A stretch of 56,207 bases of DNA from Actinacidiphila paucisporea (GTDB lineage Bacteria; Actinomycetota; Actinomycetes; Streptomycetales; Streptomycetaceae), in assembly GCF_900142575.1 (NCBI RefSeq), contig NZ_FRBI01000006.1:1-56207 (forward strand), written 5' to 3'. The notes beneath the pieces are model-generated. The model was not told where the DNA came from. It made no database searches and was given only the letters and a program-made list of their open reading frames with translations. Shown one piece after another: positions 35,550 to 43,592 of the stretch; position 1 is the first letter of the stretch; each line of letters opens with the position of its first letter. Position numbers and translations under genes: made by a program.

Positions 35550-36410
35550 GTGTACCGCTTCCTGCTGTCCCGCCAATGGGTGATCCTCACCCTCATCGGT
35601 CTGCTGCTCATGCCGGTGATGGTCAGACTGGGCTTCTGGCAGTTGCACCGCCATGAGCACCGGGTGGCGAACAACAGGATCATCGCGGCCGGCCTCAAGG
35701 CCACCCCGGTCCCGGTCGAGTCGGTGACCTCCCCCGGCTACGACGTACCGCGCAAGGACCTCTACCGCATGGTGACCGCCACCGGCCACTACGACACCTC
35801 CCACGAGGTCGTCGCCCGGCACCGCACGGCGGGCAACTCCGGCTCCGACGACACCTCCGGCGGCGGCGAGGAGGTCGGCTACCACGTCATCACCCCGCTC
35901 ATCCTGGACGACGGCCGGGCGGTCCTGGTCAACCGCGGCTGGATCTCGCCGGGCGACGACCCGACGAAGTTCCCGAAGATCAACCCGCCGCCGTCCGGCG
36001 AGGTGACCGTGGTCGGCCGGCTGCGCCCCGACGAGTCGACCTCGTCCACCGGCATCCACGACCGCAAGGGACTGCCGCCGCGCCAGATCATGCTGATCAA
36101 CGGCTCCGAGGTGAAGTCGGCCGGCGGACTGCCCGAGCAGACGGTCGGCGGCTACCTGGAGCTGGTCTCCCCCAAGCCCGCGCACGGCGGCCCGCAGGTG
36201 GTCCCCGAGCCCGACCACAGCAGCATCGGCCCGCACATGGCCTACGCGATCCAGTGGTGGCTGTTCACCACGATGGTGCCGGTGGGCTGGGTGGTGCTGC
36301 TACGCCGGGAGCGCGCCGACATACTGGCCGCCCGCAAGAAGCAGTCCGAGACGCCGCGGGAGCCCGACACGCCGCAGGAGCCGGAAGACAGTGTTCGGGT
36401 AGCGGTGTAG
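35550..36410 (+). CDS. SURF1-family cytochrome oxidase assembly protein
   Basis: 286 residues with an N-terminal transmembrane helix (WVILTLIGLLLMPVMVRLGFWQL), a large extracytoplasmic domain with HRGWI-type and conserved VNRGWISPGDD, and a C-terminal helix (AYAIQWWLFTTMVPVGWVVLL) followed by a basic tail: the SURF1 pattern (SHY1 domain). The family helps assemble the aa3-type cytochrome oxidase. The GTG at 35550 follows TACCGT (35538-35543) by 6 bases, so the message is likely leaderless. Downstream tail rich in PEPD/TPQEP. Confidence 0.9.
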   Translation: MYRFLLSRQWVILTLIGLLLMPVMVRLGFWQLHRHEHRVANNRIIAAGLKATPVPVESVTSPGYDVPRKDLYRMVTATGHYDTSHEVVARHRTAGNSGSDDTSGGGEEVGYHVITPLILDDGRAVLVNRGWISPGDDPTKFPKINPPPSGEVTVVGRLRPDESTSSTGIHDRKGLPPRQIMLINGSEVKSAGGLPEQTVGGYLELVSPKPAHGGPQVVPEPDHSSIGPHMAYAIQWWLFTTMVPVGWVVLLRRERADILAARKKQSETPREPDTPQEPEDSVRVAV

Positions 36411-36462
36411 CCGCGCCACCAGCAGACTCGACTGACACCACCACGAGGCGGCGAGGCGGACC

Positions 36463-38250
36463 GTGCCAGGACGTATCGAGGACTACGCGCTGATCGGCGA
36501 CCTCCAGACCGCCGCGCTCGTCGGCCGGGACGGGTCGGTCGACTGGCTGTGCCTGCCGCGCTTCGACTCCGGCGCGTGCTTCGCCGCGCTGCTCGGCGAC
36601 GAGGACAACGGCCGCTGGAAGATGGCCCCGCTGGACGCCGAGGAGTGCGCGGAGCGCTCCTACCGGGGCGACACGCTGGTGCTCGACACCGTATGGCGGA
36701 CACCGTCCGGCAGCGTCAAGGTCACCGACTTCATGCCGCAGCGCGACCGCGCGCCCGACCTGATCAGGATCGTCGAGGGCCTCTCCGGCTCGGTCGAGAT
36801 GCGCAGCGAGCTGGCGCTGCGCTTCGACTACGGCAGCGTGGTGCCCTGGGTGCGCCGCACCGACCACCACCGGGTGGCCGTCGCGGGCCCCGACGCGGTG
36901 TGGCTGCGCAGCGAGCCGCCGCTGCCGATGTACGGCAAGGACATGCGGACGTACAGCGACTTCACCGTCGCGGCCGGCGACAAGATCGCCTTCGTCCTGA
37001 CCTGGCACCCCTCGCACTCCAGGCAGCCGCGCCGGGTGCCGCCCTTCACCGCACTGGAGCAGAGCCTGGCGGACTGGGAGAAGTGGTCGGCCCAGTGCCG
37101 CTATGACGGGCCGTGGCGGTCGGCCGTACTGCGCTCCATGATCACCCTCAAGGCGCTGACCTACGCGCCGAGCGGCGGTATCGCCGCCGCCGCGACCACC
37201 TCGCTGCCCGAGGAGATCGGCGGGGTCCGCAACTGGGACTACCGCTACTGCTGGCTGCGCGACGCCGCCCTCACCCTGAACGCCCTGGTCTCCGGCGGCT
37301 TCCTCACCGAGGCCCAGGCCTGGCGGGACTGGCTGCTGCGGGCGGTGGCCGGCGACCCGGCCGACCTGCAGATCATGTACGGCATCGGGGGCGAGCGGCG
37401 GCTCACCGAATACGAGGTGCCCTGGCTGAAGGGCTACGCGAACTCCGCGCCGGTCAGGGTCGGCAACGCCGCCGCCGGCCAGCTCCAGCTGGACGTCTAC
37501 GGCGAGGTGCTCGACTCGCTGTTCCTGGCCAGGAGCAGCGGCCTGCGCGACGAGCAGCACGCCTGGAGCCTGCAACGGGCGCTGATGGACTTCCTGGAGT
37601 CCAAGTGGCACGAGCCGGACGAGGGCCTGTGGGAGGTACGCGGCCCGCGCCGGCACTTCGTGCACTCCAAGGTGATGGCCTGGGTCGCGGCCGACCGCGC
37701 GGTGCGCACGGTCGAGGCCAGGCCCGGGCTGCGCGGCGACGTGGACCGCTGGCGCTCCATGCGGGCGCAGGTGCACGCCGAGGTCTGCGAGAAGGGCTAC
37801 GACGCGCAGCGCAACACCTTCACCCAGTCCTACGGCTCCGCCGAACTGGACGCGGCCACCCTGCTCATCCCGCAGGTCGGCTTCCTGCCGGCCACCGACC
37901 GGCGGGTGATCGGCACGGTCGAGGCGGTGCAGCGGGAGCTGGACCACGGCGGATTCGTCCGCCGCTACTCCCCCGACTCCAGCGGCGTCGACGGGCTGCC
38001 CGGCACCGAAGGGACCTTCCTGGCCTGCTCGTTCTGGCTCGCCGACGCGCTGCACGCCATCGGGCGTACCGACGAGGCCCGGCAGCTCTTCGAGCGGCTG
38101 CTGGCCGTACGCAACGACGTCGGCCTGCTCGCCGAGGAGTGGGACCCGGTCGCCGGGCGCCAACTGGGCAACTACCCGCAGGCGTTCAGCCACGTCGGGC
38201 TGGTCAACACCGCGCTCGCGCTGTCGGGCCGGAACGGAAGGAGTGGCTGA
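36463..38250 (+). CDS. GH15-family trehalase/glucoamylase-like enzyme
   Basis: 595 residues. It resembles the actinobacterial GH15 trehalases: YALIGDLQTAALVGRDGSVDWLCLPRFDSGACFAALLGD at the N-terminus, a super-beta-sandwich domain, then the (alpha/alpha)6 barrel with VRNWDYRYCWLRDAALTLNAL and the C-terminal LLAEEWDPVAGRQLGNYPQAFSHVGLVNTA, which holds the general-base Glu. It hydrolyses trehalose or related alpha-glucosides; the exact substrate is not fixed. No signal peptide. GTG start at 36463. The SDR gene follows within 3 bp. Confidence 0.93.
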   Translation: MPGRIEDYALIGDLQTAALVGRDGSVDWLCLPRFDSGACFAALLGDEDNGRWKMAPLDAEECAERSYRGDTLVLDTVWRTPSGSVKVTDFMPQRDRAPDLIRIVEGLSGSVEMRSELALRFDYGSVVPWVRRTDHHRVAVAGPDAVWLRSEPPLPMYGKDMRTYSDFTVAAGDKIAFVLTWHPSHSRQPRRVPPFTALEQSLADWEKWSAQCRYDGPWRSAVLRSMITLKALTYAPSGGIAAAATTSLPEEIGGVRNWDYRYCWLRDAALTLNALVSGGFLTEAQAWRDWLLRAVAGDPADLQIMYGIGGERRLTEYEVPWLKGYANSAPVRVGNAAAGQLQLDVYGEVLDSLFLARSSGLRDEQHAWSLQRALMDFLESKWHEPDEGLWEVRGPRRHFVHSKVMAWVAADRAVRTVEARPGLRGDVDRWRSMRAQVHAEVCEKGYDAQRNTFTQSYGSAELDAATLLIPQVGFLPATDRRVIGTVEAVQRELDHGGFVRRYSPDSSGVDGLPGTEGTFLACSFWLADALHAIGRTDEARQLFERLLAVRNDVGLLAEEWDPVAGRQLGNYPQAFSHVGLVNTALALSGRNGRSG

Positions 38251-38253
38251 GCG

Positions 38254-39015
38254 ATGGATCTCGGACTCAAGGACCGGGTGTACGTGGTCACCGGCGGTGG
38301 CCGCGGCCTCGGACTCGCCGCGGCCCGCGAACTCGCCGCCGAGGGGGCCAAGGTGGTGCTCTCCGGGCGCACCGCGGCCACCGTCGACGCTGCCGCGGCG
38401 GAACTCGGCGGTCCTGAGCGGGCGTTGGGCGTCGTCGCGGACAACGCCGACCCCGCCACCGCGCAGTTGCTGCTGGCCACCGCCAGGACCCGCTTCGGCG
38501 CGGTCGACGGCGTGCTGATCAGCGTCGGCGGGCCGCCGCCGGGCGCGGCCGCCGAGGTCGGCGACGAGCAGTGGCAGGCCGCCTTCGAGTCGGTCTTCCT
38601 CGGCGCGGTGCGGCTGGCGCGGGCCGCCGCGGGATGCCTCGGCGACGGCGGGGTCATCGGCTTCGTGCTCTCCGGCTCGGTCCGCGAGCCCATCCCCGGC
38701 CTGGCGATCTCCAACGGCCTGCGTCCGGGCCTCGCCGGCTACGCCAAGACCCTCGCCGCCGAGGTCGGCCCCCGCGGCATCCGGGTGGTCGGCCTCCTGC
38801 CCTCCCGCATCGACACCGACCGGGTACGCGAGCTGGACGCCCTCGGCGGTGACCCCGAGGCCGTGCGGGCACACCACGCCGCGCGTATCCCGCTGCGCCG
38901 CTACGGCTCGCCGTCCGAGTTCGGCCGGGCCGCCGCCTTCCTGCTCTCCCCCGCGGCCTCCTACCTGACCGGCGTCATGCTCCCCGTCGACGGCGGCGCC
39001 CAGCAGTTCCTGTGA
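38254..39015 (+). CDS. SDR-family protein with altered catalytic Tyr
   Basis: 253-residue Rossmann protein with TGGGRGLG (13-20), cofactor-binding residues, and the C-terminal PVDGG end typical of FabG-like SDRs. The active-site Ser-Tyr-Lys region reads VLSGSVREPIPGLAISNGLRPGLAGYAKTLA: the canonical YxxxK position is NxxxR-like (SNGLRPG), so classical oxidoreductase catalysis is doubtful. This SN..R variant recurs in SDRs of unknown role. ATG 3 bp after the GH15 stop with AGGAG upstream; co-translated. Confidence 0.9.
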   Translation: MDLGLKDRVYVVTGGGRGLGLAAARELAAEGAKVVLSGRTAATVDAAAAELGGPERALGVVADNADPATAQLLLATARTRFGAVDGVLISVGGPPPGAAAEVGDEQWQAAFESVFLGAVRLARAAAGCLGDGGVIGFVLSGSVREPIPGLAISNGLRPGLAGYAKTLAAEVGPRGIRVVGLLPSRIDTDRVRELDALGGDPEAVRAHHAARIPLRRYGSPSEFGRAAAFLLSPAASYLTGVMLPVDGGAQQFL

Positions 39016-39049
39016 CCTGCCGGGCCGCGGACGCAGCAGGCGGCCCGGG

Positions 39050-39646
39050 TCAGGAGACCCTGGCCGCGCGGTGGCGCACCGCGCGCAGCCGCGCTTCGGT
39101 GGGGAGCCCGGGGAGTCCGGCCGAGGTGCGGGCGCGGTCCAGGACCTCGGTGTCCAGGGCGGTGACGACGTCCTGGGGGGTGGCGTGCGGGGCCAGGCCC
39201 AGCACGAGCCGCGCCTCGGGCGCACCCCGGCGGCCGCCCAGCACCGCGCTGGACCACTCGACGCCGTCGTACGCCTCGGCCTCCGAGCGCAGCACGCTCT
39301 CCAGCGCCCGCCCGCGCAGCAGCGCGCCCTGCCCGTCGCCGCTGTCGATCCTGATCTGCCGCAGCCGGCTGGTGCGGGACTGGGCCAGCAGCCACCACAG
39401 GGCCGCCAGGAAGAGCACGCCGAGCACGGCGAAGACCACCGGCCACCACCAGCCGTCGGAGCGGTAGCGGGTCCTGTCGTGCGCGGTGAGCAGCACGTCC
39501 TTGGGGCCGGTGAAGGGCCACCAGCCGGGCACCGTGAAGTCCCAGTGGCGCTGCAGGTCGAGGCTGCCGACCAGCACGGACAGGCCGACCACCAGCAGGA
39601 CCAGGCCGGTCAGTCCGAGCAGGACCCGGTTGAGCGTGGTGCGCAT
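39050..39646 (-). CDS. Alkaline-shock membrane anchor protein (AmaP-like)
   Basis: 198 residues. Two N-terminal transmembrane helices (LGLTGLVLLVVGLSVLVGSL and WWPVVFAVLGVLFLAALWWLL) with a short periplasmic loop, then a cytoplasmic domain with RQIRIDSGDGQGALLRGRALESVLRSEAEAYDGVEWSSAVLGGRRG. In staphylococci AmaP anchors Asp23 to the membrane; here it lies at the end of the Asp23 operon, supporting that role. It starts 7 bp after the DUF6286 gene. Confidence 0.88.
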   Translation of the reverse strand: MRTTLNRVLLGLTGLVLLVVGLSVLVGSLDLQRHWDFTVPGWWPFTGPKDVLLTAHDRTRYRSDGWWWPVVFAVLGVLFLAALWWLLAQSRTSRLRQIRIDSGDGQGALLRGRALESVLRSEAEAYDGVEWSSAVLGGRRGAPEARLVLGLAPHATPQDVVTALDTEVLDRARTSAGLPGLPTEARLRAVRHRAARVS

Positions 39647-39653
39647 CGCCCCG

Positions 39654-40346
39654 TCACCCCTTCTTGTCGGCCCGTTGCAGGTGGATGCTCAGGTGCGGCG
39701 ACCTGGCCAGGCCCAACTGGCGTACGGCCTCGCCGAGTGCGGCCGTCAGGTCGTCGCGCACCTCTTCGAGTTCGCGGAAGTGCGAGGTGGCGCGGGCCTT
39801 GACCTTGCGCCGGCCGACGTCGACCTTGGCCCAGCGCACCCCGGAGACCTCCATCGCCCGGTCGCGCAGCACCAGTTCGGCCGCGTGCCGGTCGAGTCCC
39901 GCGCGGACGCCCGCGGTTCCGCTGCGGGCCATCGGCAGCACCTCGCGCTCACCGGGGGTCAGGGCGAGGACGAGCAGCCACAGGCCGAGCGCGGCGGCCA
40001 CCGAGGCGCCGAGGATGATCCAGACGTCGTCCAGGTGCCGGGTGGCCAGCTGGTGGGCAAGGCTGATGCGCCACTGCATCGCCCTGCGGTCGGCGCGGAC
40101 GGAGGCGATGTCGTAGAGGAAGAGTCCGGCGAGTCCCAGCAGCACCGCCGCGGTCAGCGCCGCGGGGATGCGGCGGGCGGACCAGAAGCGGCGGGCCTTG
40201 GCGCCCTGGCCGCCGCCCGGCAGGCCGGAGGTGACGGCGTACGGCTCGATGTCGGGCCGTTTGGCGATGCTGACACGGGCGTTCTCGGCGTCGGACGTGG
40301 TCGGGTCCTGCTCGCGGTAGGCGTGGCTGCCCCCGTCGTCGCTCAT
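39654..40346 (-). CDS. DUF6286-type membrane protein of the Asp23 operon
   Basis: 230 residues: a hydrophilic N-terminus, two transmembrane helices (IPAALTAAVLLGLAGLFLYDIA and IILGASVAAALGLWLLVLAL), and a C-terminal domain with RHAAELVLRDRAMEVSGVRWAKVDVGRRKVKARATSHF. The C-terminal part resembles the soluble domain of AmaP. Its start overlaps the Asp23-like gene's stop by 3 bases (ATGA). Presumably a second anchor for the two Asp23 homologues. Confidence 0.85.
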   Translation of the reverse strand: MSDDGGSHAYREQDPTTSDAENARVSIAKRPDIEPYAVTSGLPGGGQGAKARRFWSARRIPAALTAAVLLGLAGLFLYDIASVRADRRAMQWRISLAHQLATRHLDDVWIILGASVAAALGLWLLVLALTPGEREVLPMARSGTAGVRAGLDRHAAELVLRDRAMEVSGVRWAKVDVGRRKVKARATSHFRELEEVRDDLTAALGEAVRQLGLARSPHLSIHLQRADKKG

Positions 40347-40714
40347 TCGACCCTCCCCTCCTCCTTGCGGCGCGCCGCCGCCGAGTGCAGCCGCTCCACC
40401 TCGACGGCCACCTCGGGTACATCCATACCCGTCAACGCCTCGACCTTGCCGGTGACATGGCGCCGGACGGTGTGGCACACCGCCCCGATGTCCGCCGGGT
40501 AGCCCAGTTCGAGGGCCAGCCGCAGCCGGGCGGTGTCCTTGCGCACCGACACCGAGGCGTGCGGCCGGGCGTCGCTCGGCACCAGGTCGGCGCCCGGCGC
40601 GTCGGCCAGCACCTCACCGGCCGCCTGGGCGGCGATCTTGGCGACCACCCGGTCGGCGATCCGCAGCGCGCCGCGGTCGGCGGGAGGAAGTTGCCCGGGC
40701 ACGGCTGATGCCAT
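40343..40714 (-). CDS. Asp23/Gls24-family envelope stress protein (second copy)
   Basis: 123 residues; the Asp23/Gls24 domain covers ~15-115 with ADRVVAKIAAQAAGEV and VEALTGMDVPEVAVEVERLH. Acidic-basic composition typical of the family. Its start overlaps the stop of the small membrane gene (ATGA), and its own stop overlaps the next gene, so the whole operon is translationally coupled. It differs considerably from the first copy, suggesting heteropolymer formation. Confidence 0.85.
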   Translation of the reverse strand: MASAVPGQLPPADRGALRIADRVVAKIAAQAAGEVLADAPGADLVPSDARPHASVSVRKDTARLRLALELGYPADIGAVCHTVRRHVTGKVEALTGMDVPEVAVEVERLHSAAARRKEEGRVE

Positions 40715-40914
40715 CAGCGCCGCCGGTCGCGGTCACGGTCGCGGTCACGCGTGCGGAAGAAGTCCCCGGGTTCGAGGTCGCCGTCGAAGAACTTGCCCGC
40801 CACGAAGCCGACCGCGCCGAGCAGTGCCACTACGAGGAAGGCCCCGAAGCCGCCGAAATACCCGGCGAAGCCCAGTGCCATTCCGGCCGCCAGGCCGATC
40901 ACCGCCATGCTCAT
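40714..40914 (-). CDS. Small membrane protein with RD-repeat tail
   Basis: 66 residues: two closely spaced hydrophobic segments (MAVIGLAAGMALGFAGYFGGFGAFLVVALLGAVGFVAG) followed by a strongly charged tail FRTRDRDRDRDRRR, encoded by a tandem 12-bp DNA repeat (minus strand CGTGACCGCGAC twice). It is reminiscent of the DUF2273-type small proteins in alkaline-shock operons. ATG 40914 has GGAAGCGG upstream. Confidence 0.75.
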   Translation of the reverse strand: MSMAVIGLAAGMALGFAGYFGGFGAFLVVALLGAVGFVAGKFFDGDLEPGDFFRTRDRDRDRDRRR

Positions 40915-40996
40915 CGTCCGCTTCCCGTCCGCTCGGCTGCGCCTGCCCGCAGTGCCGCGGGCCGCGTCTCAGGGCCGGTGTGCCGCCCCGGTCCCA

Positions 40997-41503
40997 CTAT
41001 TGGACCCGCTGCTCGCGGTCGTCGTCATCGTCCTCGTCGGGCAACTTCACGTCGCCGACCGCGACATTGACCTCGACCACTTCGAGCCCGGTCATCCGCT
41101 CGACCGCCGCGATCACGTTCTCCCGCACCGCGCGGGCGACCTCGACGATGGACACGCCGTACTCCACGACGATGTCGAGGTCGAGCGCCGTCTGCACCTC
41201 GCCCACCTCGGCCTTGACGCCGCGGGTCACCGAGCGGGTGCTGCCGGGGACCCGGTCCCTGACCGCACCGAACGTGCGGGACAGTCCGGTGCCCATCGCG
41301 TGGACGCCCACGACGTCGCGGGCCGCGAGTCCGGCGATCTTCTCGACCACGCCGTCGGCGATCGTGGTGCGGCCGCGGCTCGCGGGATCGCCGAGCGCCT
41401 TGCGGCCCGAGCCCGCGGTGCCCTTGTCGAGCGTCCTGCCGCTGTCGGCGGTGATCGACGAGCCCTCGGGCTCCGGCCGGTTGTGCTGCGCGCTGTCCGT
41501 CAT
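40997..41503 (-). CDS. Asp23/Gls24-family envelope stress protein (first copy)
   Basis: 168 residues. An N-terminal unstructured stretch (~1-40) leads into the Asp23 domain (~45-155): GRTTIADGVVEKIAGLAARDVVGVHAMG, VKAEVGEVQTALDLDIVVEYGVSIVEVARAVRENVIAAVERMTGLEVVEVNVAVGDVKLP (in parts), ending in an acidic tail DEDDDDDREQRVQ. In firmicutes Asp23 coats the membrane near AmaP and supports envelope integrity under alkaline stress. It is the first gene of the five-gene operon; ATG 41503 has AAGGGA upstream. Confidence 0.9.
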   Translation of the reverse strand: MTDSAQHNRPEPEGSSITADSGRTLDKGTAGSGRKALGDPASRGRTTIADGVVEKIAGLAARDVVGVHAMGTGLSRTFGAVRDRVPGSTRSVTRGVKAEVGEVQTALDLDIVVEYGVSIVEVARAVRENVIAAVERMTGLEVVEVNVAVGDVKLPDEDDDDDREQRVQ

Positions 41504-41641
41504 CGCGAGTCGTCCCTTCGTCTGGGCTGCTCCGTGCACCACACTAAACGGGCATGCCCGGAACCGCTGCGGGGATGCGCCCAGTGGGGACCGCCGCCCC
41601 CCCATCCGAGTGGTCGGCACGTCGGAAGGCGATGAAACCTG

Positions 41642-42406
41642 GTGACCATGGACCGACTGGCCAGGACCGTGCGGGAACAGGTGGCCCTGGGGCGGCTGCT
41701 CCCGCTCGGCGCGGCCGCCGACGCCGCCTGGATCACCGAGAGCGCCGCCGTCGGCGCCCTGCGGCGGGCCGCGGACGGCGTCACCGGCGTACGGCTTGGG
41801 TCGGTCACCCTGGCGCTGGACGCGGACGCGCCCGAGGCGGAGCAGCGGCACGCCGGGGCGCCGGTGGGCGCGCTGGCGTACCGGCCGCTGCGGATCACCG
41901 CGGACTTCGAGGCCGGGCTCGACGACACGCTGCCGCGTACCGCGGAGCGGCTGCGGGCCGCGCTGTGGGCGGCGGCCGAGGACTGGCTCGGGGTGCCCGT
42001 CCACTCGGTCGACCTGGAGGTGACCGGGCTGCTCGCCGGCGGGGTGGCAGTGGACGCGGTGCTCGAAGGCGTGGTGGTGGACGACGGCGACACGGCGCGG
42101 GAGCTGGCCGACGCCCCGGCCGCCGGCGCCCCGGCGGCCCTGGTGGCGGCCGCCGCGCTGGCCGTGCCCGGGGTGCTGCGGCTGACCCGGCGGCTGGCCG
42201 GCCTCGGCAGCGGCGTCCGGGTCCGCGACACCGCGGCGGGCGCGGCCACGGCGGCGGGCCGCAGCGTGCAGCTGCAGTTCGCGGTGGCGGCGGGCCACCG
42301 GCCGTACGTGGTGGCCCGGGCGGTGACGGCCGCGATCTCCCCGGTGGCGGCGGCGGGCGCCCCGGGGCCGCTGACGACGGCGGTCGTGGTGACCGACACC
42401 CACTGA
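41642..42406 (+). CDS. Conserved hypothetical protein divergent from the Asp23 operon
   Basis: 254 residues, Ala/Gly/Val-rich. I recognise no characterised domain; relatives in Streptomyces are sometimes labelled 'nucleopolyhedrovirus P10 family', which is not informative. Conserved-looking segments: RTVREQVALGRLLPLG, AWITESAAVGALRRAA, and a central LEVTGLLAGGVAVDAVLEGVVVDD. Repeated ADFEAG/DTLPRT patterns hint at an Asp23-like fold, but this is only impression. GTG start at 41642 (ATG 41648 is possible). Confidence 0.75.
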   Translation: MTMDRLARTVREQVALGRLLPLGAAADAAWITESAAVGALRRAADGVTGVRLGSVTLALDADAPEAEQRHAGAPVGALAYRPLRITADFEAGLDDTLPRTAERLRAALWAAAEDWLGVPVHSVDLEVTGLLAGGVAVDAVLEGVVVDDGDTARELADAPAAGAPAALVAAAALAVPGVLRLTRRLAGLGSGVRVRDTAAGAATAAGRSVQLQFAVAAGHRPYVVARAVTAAISPVAAAGAPGPLTTAVVVTDTH

Positions 42407-42431
42407 GCGCGCACCGCGCCCGGGGGTCGGG

Positions 42432-43250
42432 CTACTCTGCCGCGCCGGCCAGGCTGCGCAGCCTGCGGGTCTGGGCGGCGCGCTCGGCCGCGAACTGCTC
42501 GGACTCGGTGTGGGACAGGGCGGTACGCAGCAGCGCCTTGGTCTCGTTGACGGCGTCGCGCGGCGGGGCCAGGAGGGCGGCGGCCAGGTCGGCGACGGCG
42601 GCGTCCAGGTCGGCGGCGGGCACGACCAGGTTGGCCAGGCCGGTGCGCTCGGCCTCCTCGGCCTGCACGTAGCGGCCGGTGACGCAGATCTCCAGCGCGC
42701 GGCTGTATCCGACCAGCTCGGCCAGCGGCTTGGTGCCGGTCAGGTCGGGGACGAGCCCGAGACCGGTCTCGCGCATGGCGAACTGCACGTCGTCCGCGCA
42801 CACCCGCAGGTCGCAGGCCAGCGCGAGCTGGAAGCCGGCCCCGATGGCATGCCCCTGGACGGCAGCGACCGTGATCAGGTCGGTGCGCCGCCACCAGGTG
42901 AAGGCCTGCTGGTACGTGGCGATGGTCGCGTCGAGGTCGGCCTCGGAACCGCGCCCGAGTTCCAGGAACGACGGACCGCCGTCGAAGCCCTCGGGTGTGA
43001 ACGCCTGCCGGTCGAGACCGGCGGAGAAGGACGGGCCCTCGGCGCGCAGCACCGCGACCCGTACCTGCCCCGGCAGCAGTCGGCCCGCCTCGATCAGCGC
43101 CTCCCACAAGGCGGGCGACTGCACGTTGCGCTTGGCCGGGTTGCACAAGGTGATGGTGGCGACGGTGCCGGTGCCGTCCAGGACGAGCCGGACTCCGTCG
43201 CGTTCGAGCAGGATCTTGTCGTCGTGGGGCAGGATCGTGTCATCGGGCAT
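42432..43250 (-). CDS. Enoyl-CoA hydratase/isomerase family protein
   Basis: 272 residues of the crotonase superfamily: ITLCNPAKRNVQSPALWEALIEAG, oxyanion-hole region AEGPSFSAGLD, HAIGAGFQLALACDLRVCADDVQFAMRETGLGLVPDLTGTKPL, with a candidate catalytic Glu in this segment (MRETGLG). The usual second catalytic Glu is replaced in this alignment by eye (VPDLTG), so activity as a hydratase is uncertain. ATG 43250 follows CGGAGG. A 7-7-7 inverted repeat overlaps its promoter region. CoA thioester substrate likely, precise one unknown. Confidence 0.9.
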   Translation of the reverse strand: MPDDTILPHDDKILLERDGVRLVLDGTGTVATITLCNPAKRNVQSPALWEALIEAGRLLPGQVRVAVLRAEGPSFSAGLDRQAFTPEGFDGGPSFLELGRGSEADLDATIATYQQAFTWWRRTDLITVAAVQGHAIGAGFQLALACDLRVCADDVQFAMRETGLGLVPDLTGTKPLAELVGYSRALEICVTGRYVQAEEAERTGLANLVVPAADLDAAVADLAAALLAPPRDAVNETKALLRTALSHTESEQFAAERAAQTRRLRSLAGAAE

Positions 43251-43278
43251 CGGGCACCTCCGAGCGGACCGCGGACTT

Positions 43279-43299
43279 GGTTACTACCGAAGAGTAACC
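43279..43299. promoter_or_regulatory. GGTTACT-N7-AGTAACC operator upstream of the enoyl-CoA hydratase gene
   Basis: Perfect 7-bp arms with a 7-base spacer, 29 bases upstream of the start codon, overlapping the expected promoter. Its shape resembles TetR/FadR-type sites of acyl-CoA regulators. The cognate regulator is not in the window. Confidence 0.65.
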
Positions 43300-43370
43300 A
43301 TCCGTTCGGCCCGCCGGCCCGCTGGGTGCGGGAGATGCCCGCCCGTGGGCATTCGGGCGTCAGGGCCGGC

Positions 43371-43592
43371 TCAGGCCGTGACCGCCTTCTTGCCCCTGGT
43401 CGCCCCGCCGCGTCCGCGCAGGGTCACGCCGGACTCGCTGAGCATCCGGTGCACGAATCCATAGGACCGGCCGGTCTCCTCGGCCAGTGCCCGGATGCTC
43501 GCTCCGGAGTCGTACTTCTTCTTCAGGTCCGCCGCGAGCTTCTCGCGCGCGGCGCCGGTCACCCGGCTGCCCTTCTTCAGAGTCTCGGCCAC
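43371..43592 (-). CDS. gbn: Gbn-type small HTH nucleoid-associated protein
   Basis: 73 residues with a Lys-rich N-terminus and an HTH (SIRALAEETGRSYGFVHRMLSESG, ~32-55), ending RGRGGATRGKKA. From memory it closely matches SCO1839 of S. coelicolor, the nucleoid-associated protein Gbn that binds GATC-containing DNA; I could not compare them directly. GTG start at 43592 with GGAGGAGG upstream. GATC occurs just upstream of this gene at 43631, compatible with autoregulation. Confidence 0.9.
   Translation of the reverse strand: MAETLKKGSRVTGAAREKLAADLKKKYDSGASIRALAEETGRSYGFVHRMLSESGVTLRGRGGATRGKKAVTA

Noticed and set aside
36265..39225. 986-codon minus-strand ORF opposite the GH15 and SDR genes
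   Set aside because: Antisense to clearly functional genes; composition is low-complexity Gly/Arg/Val and it has no domain.
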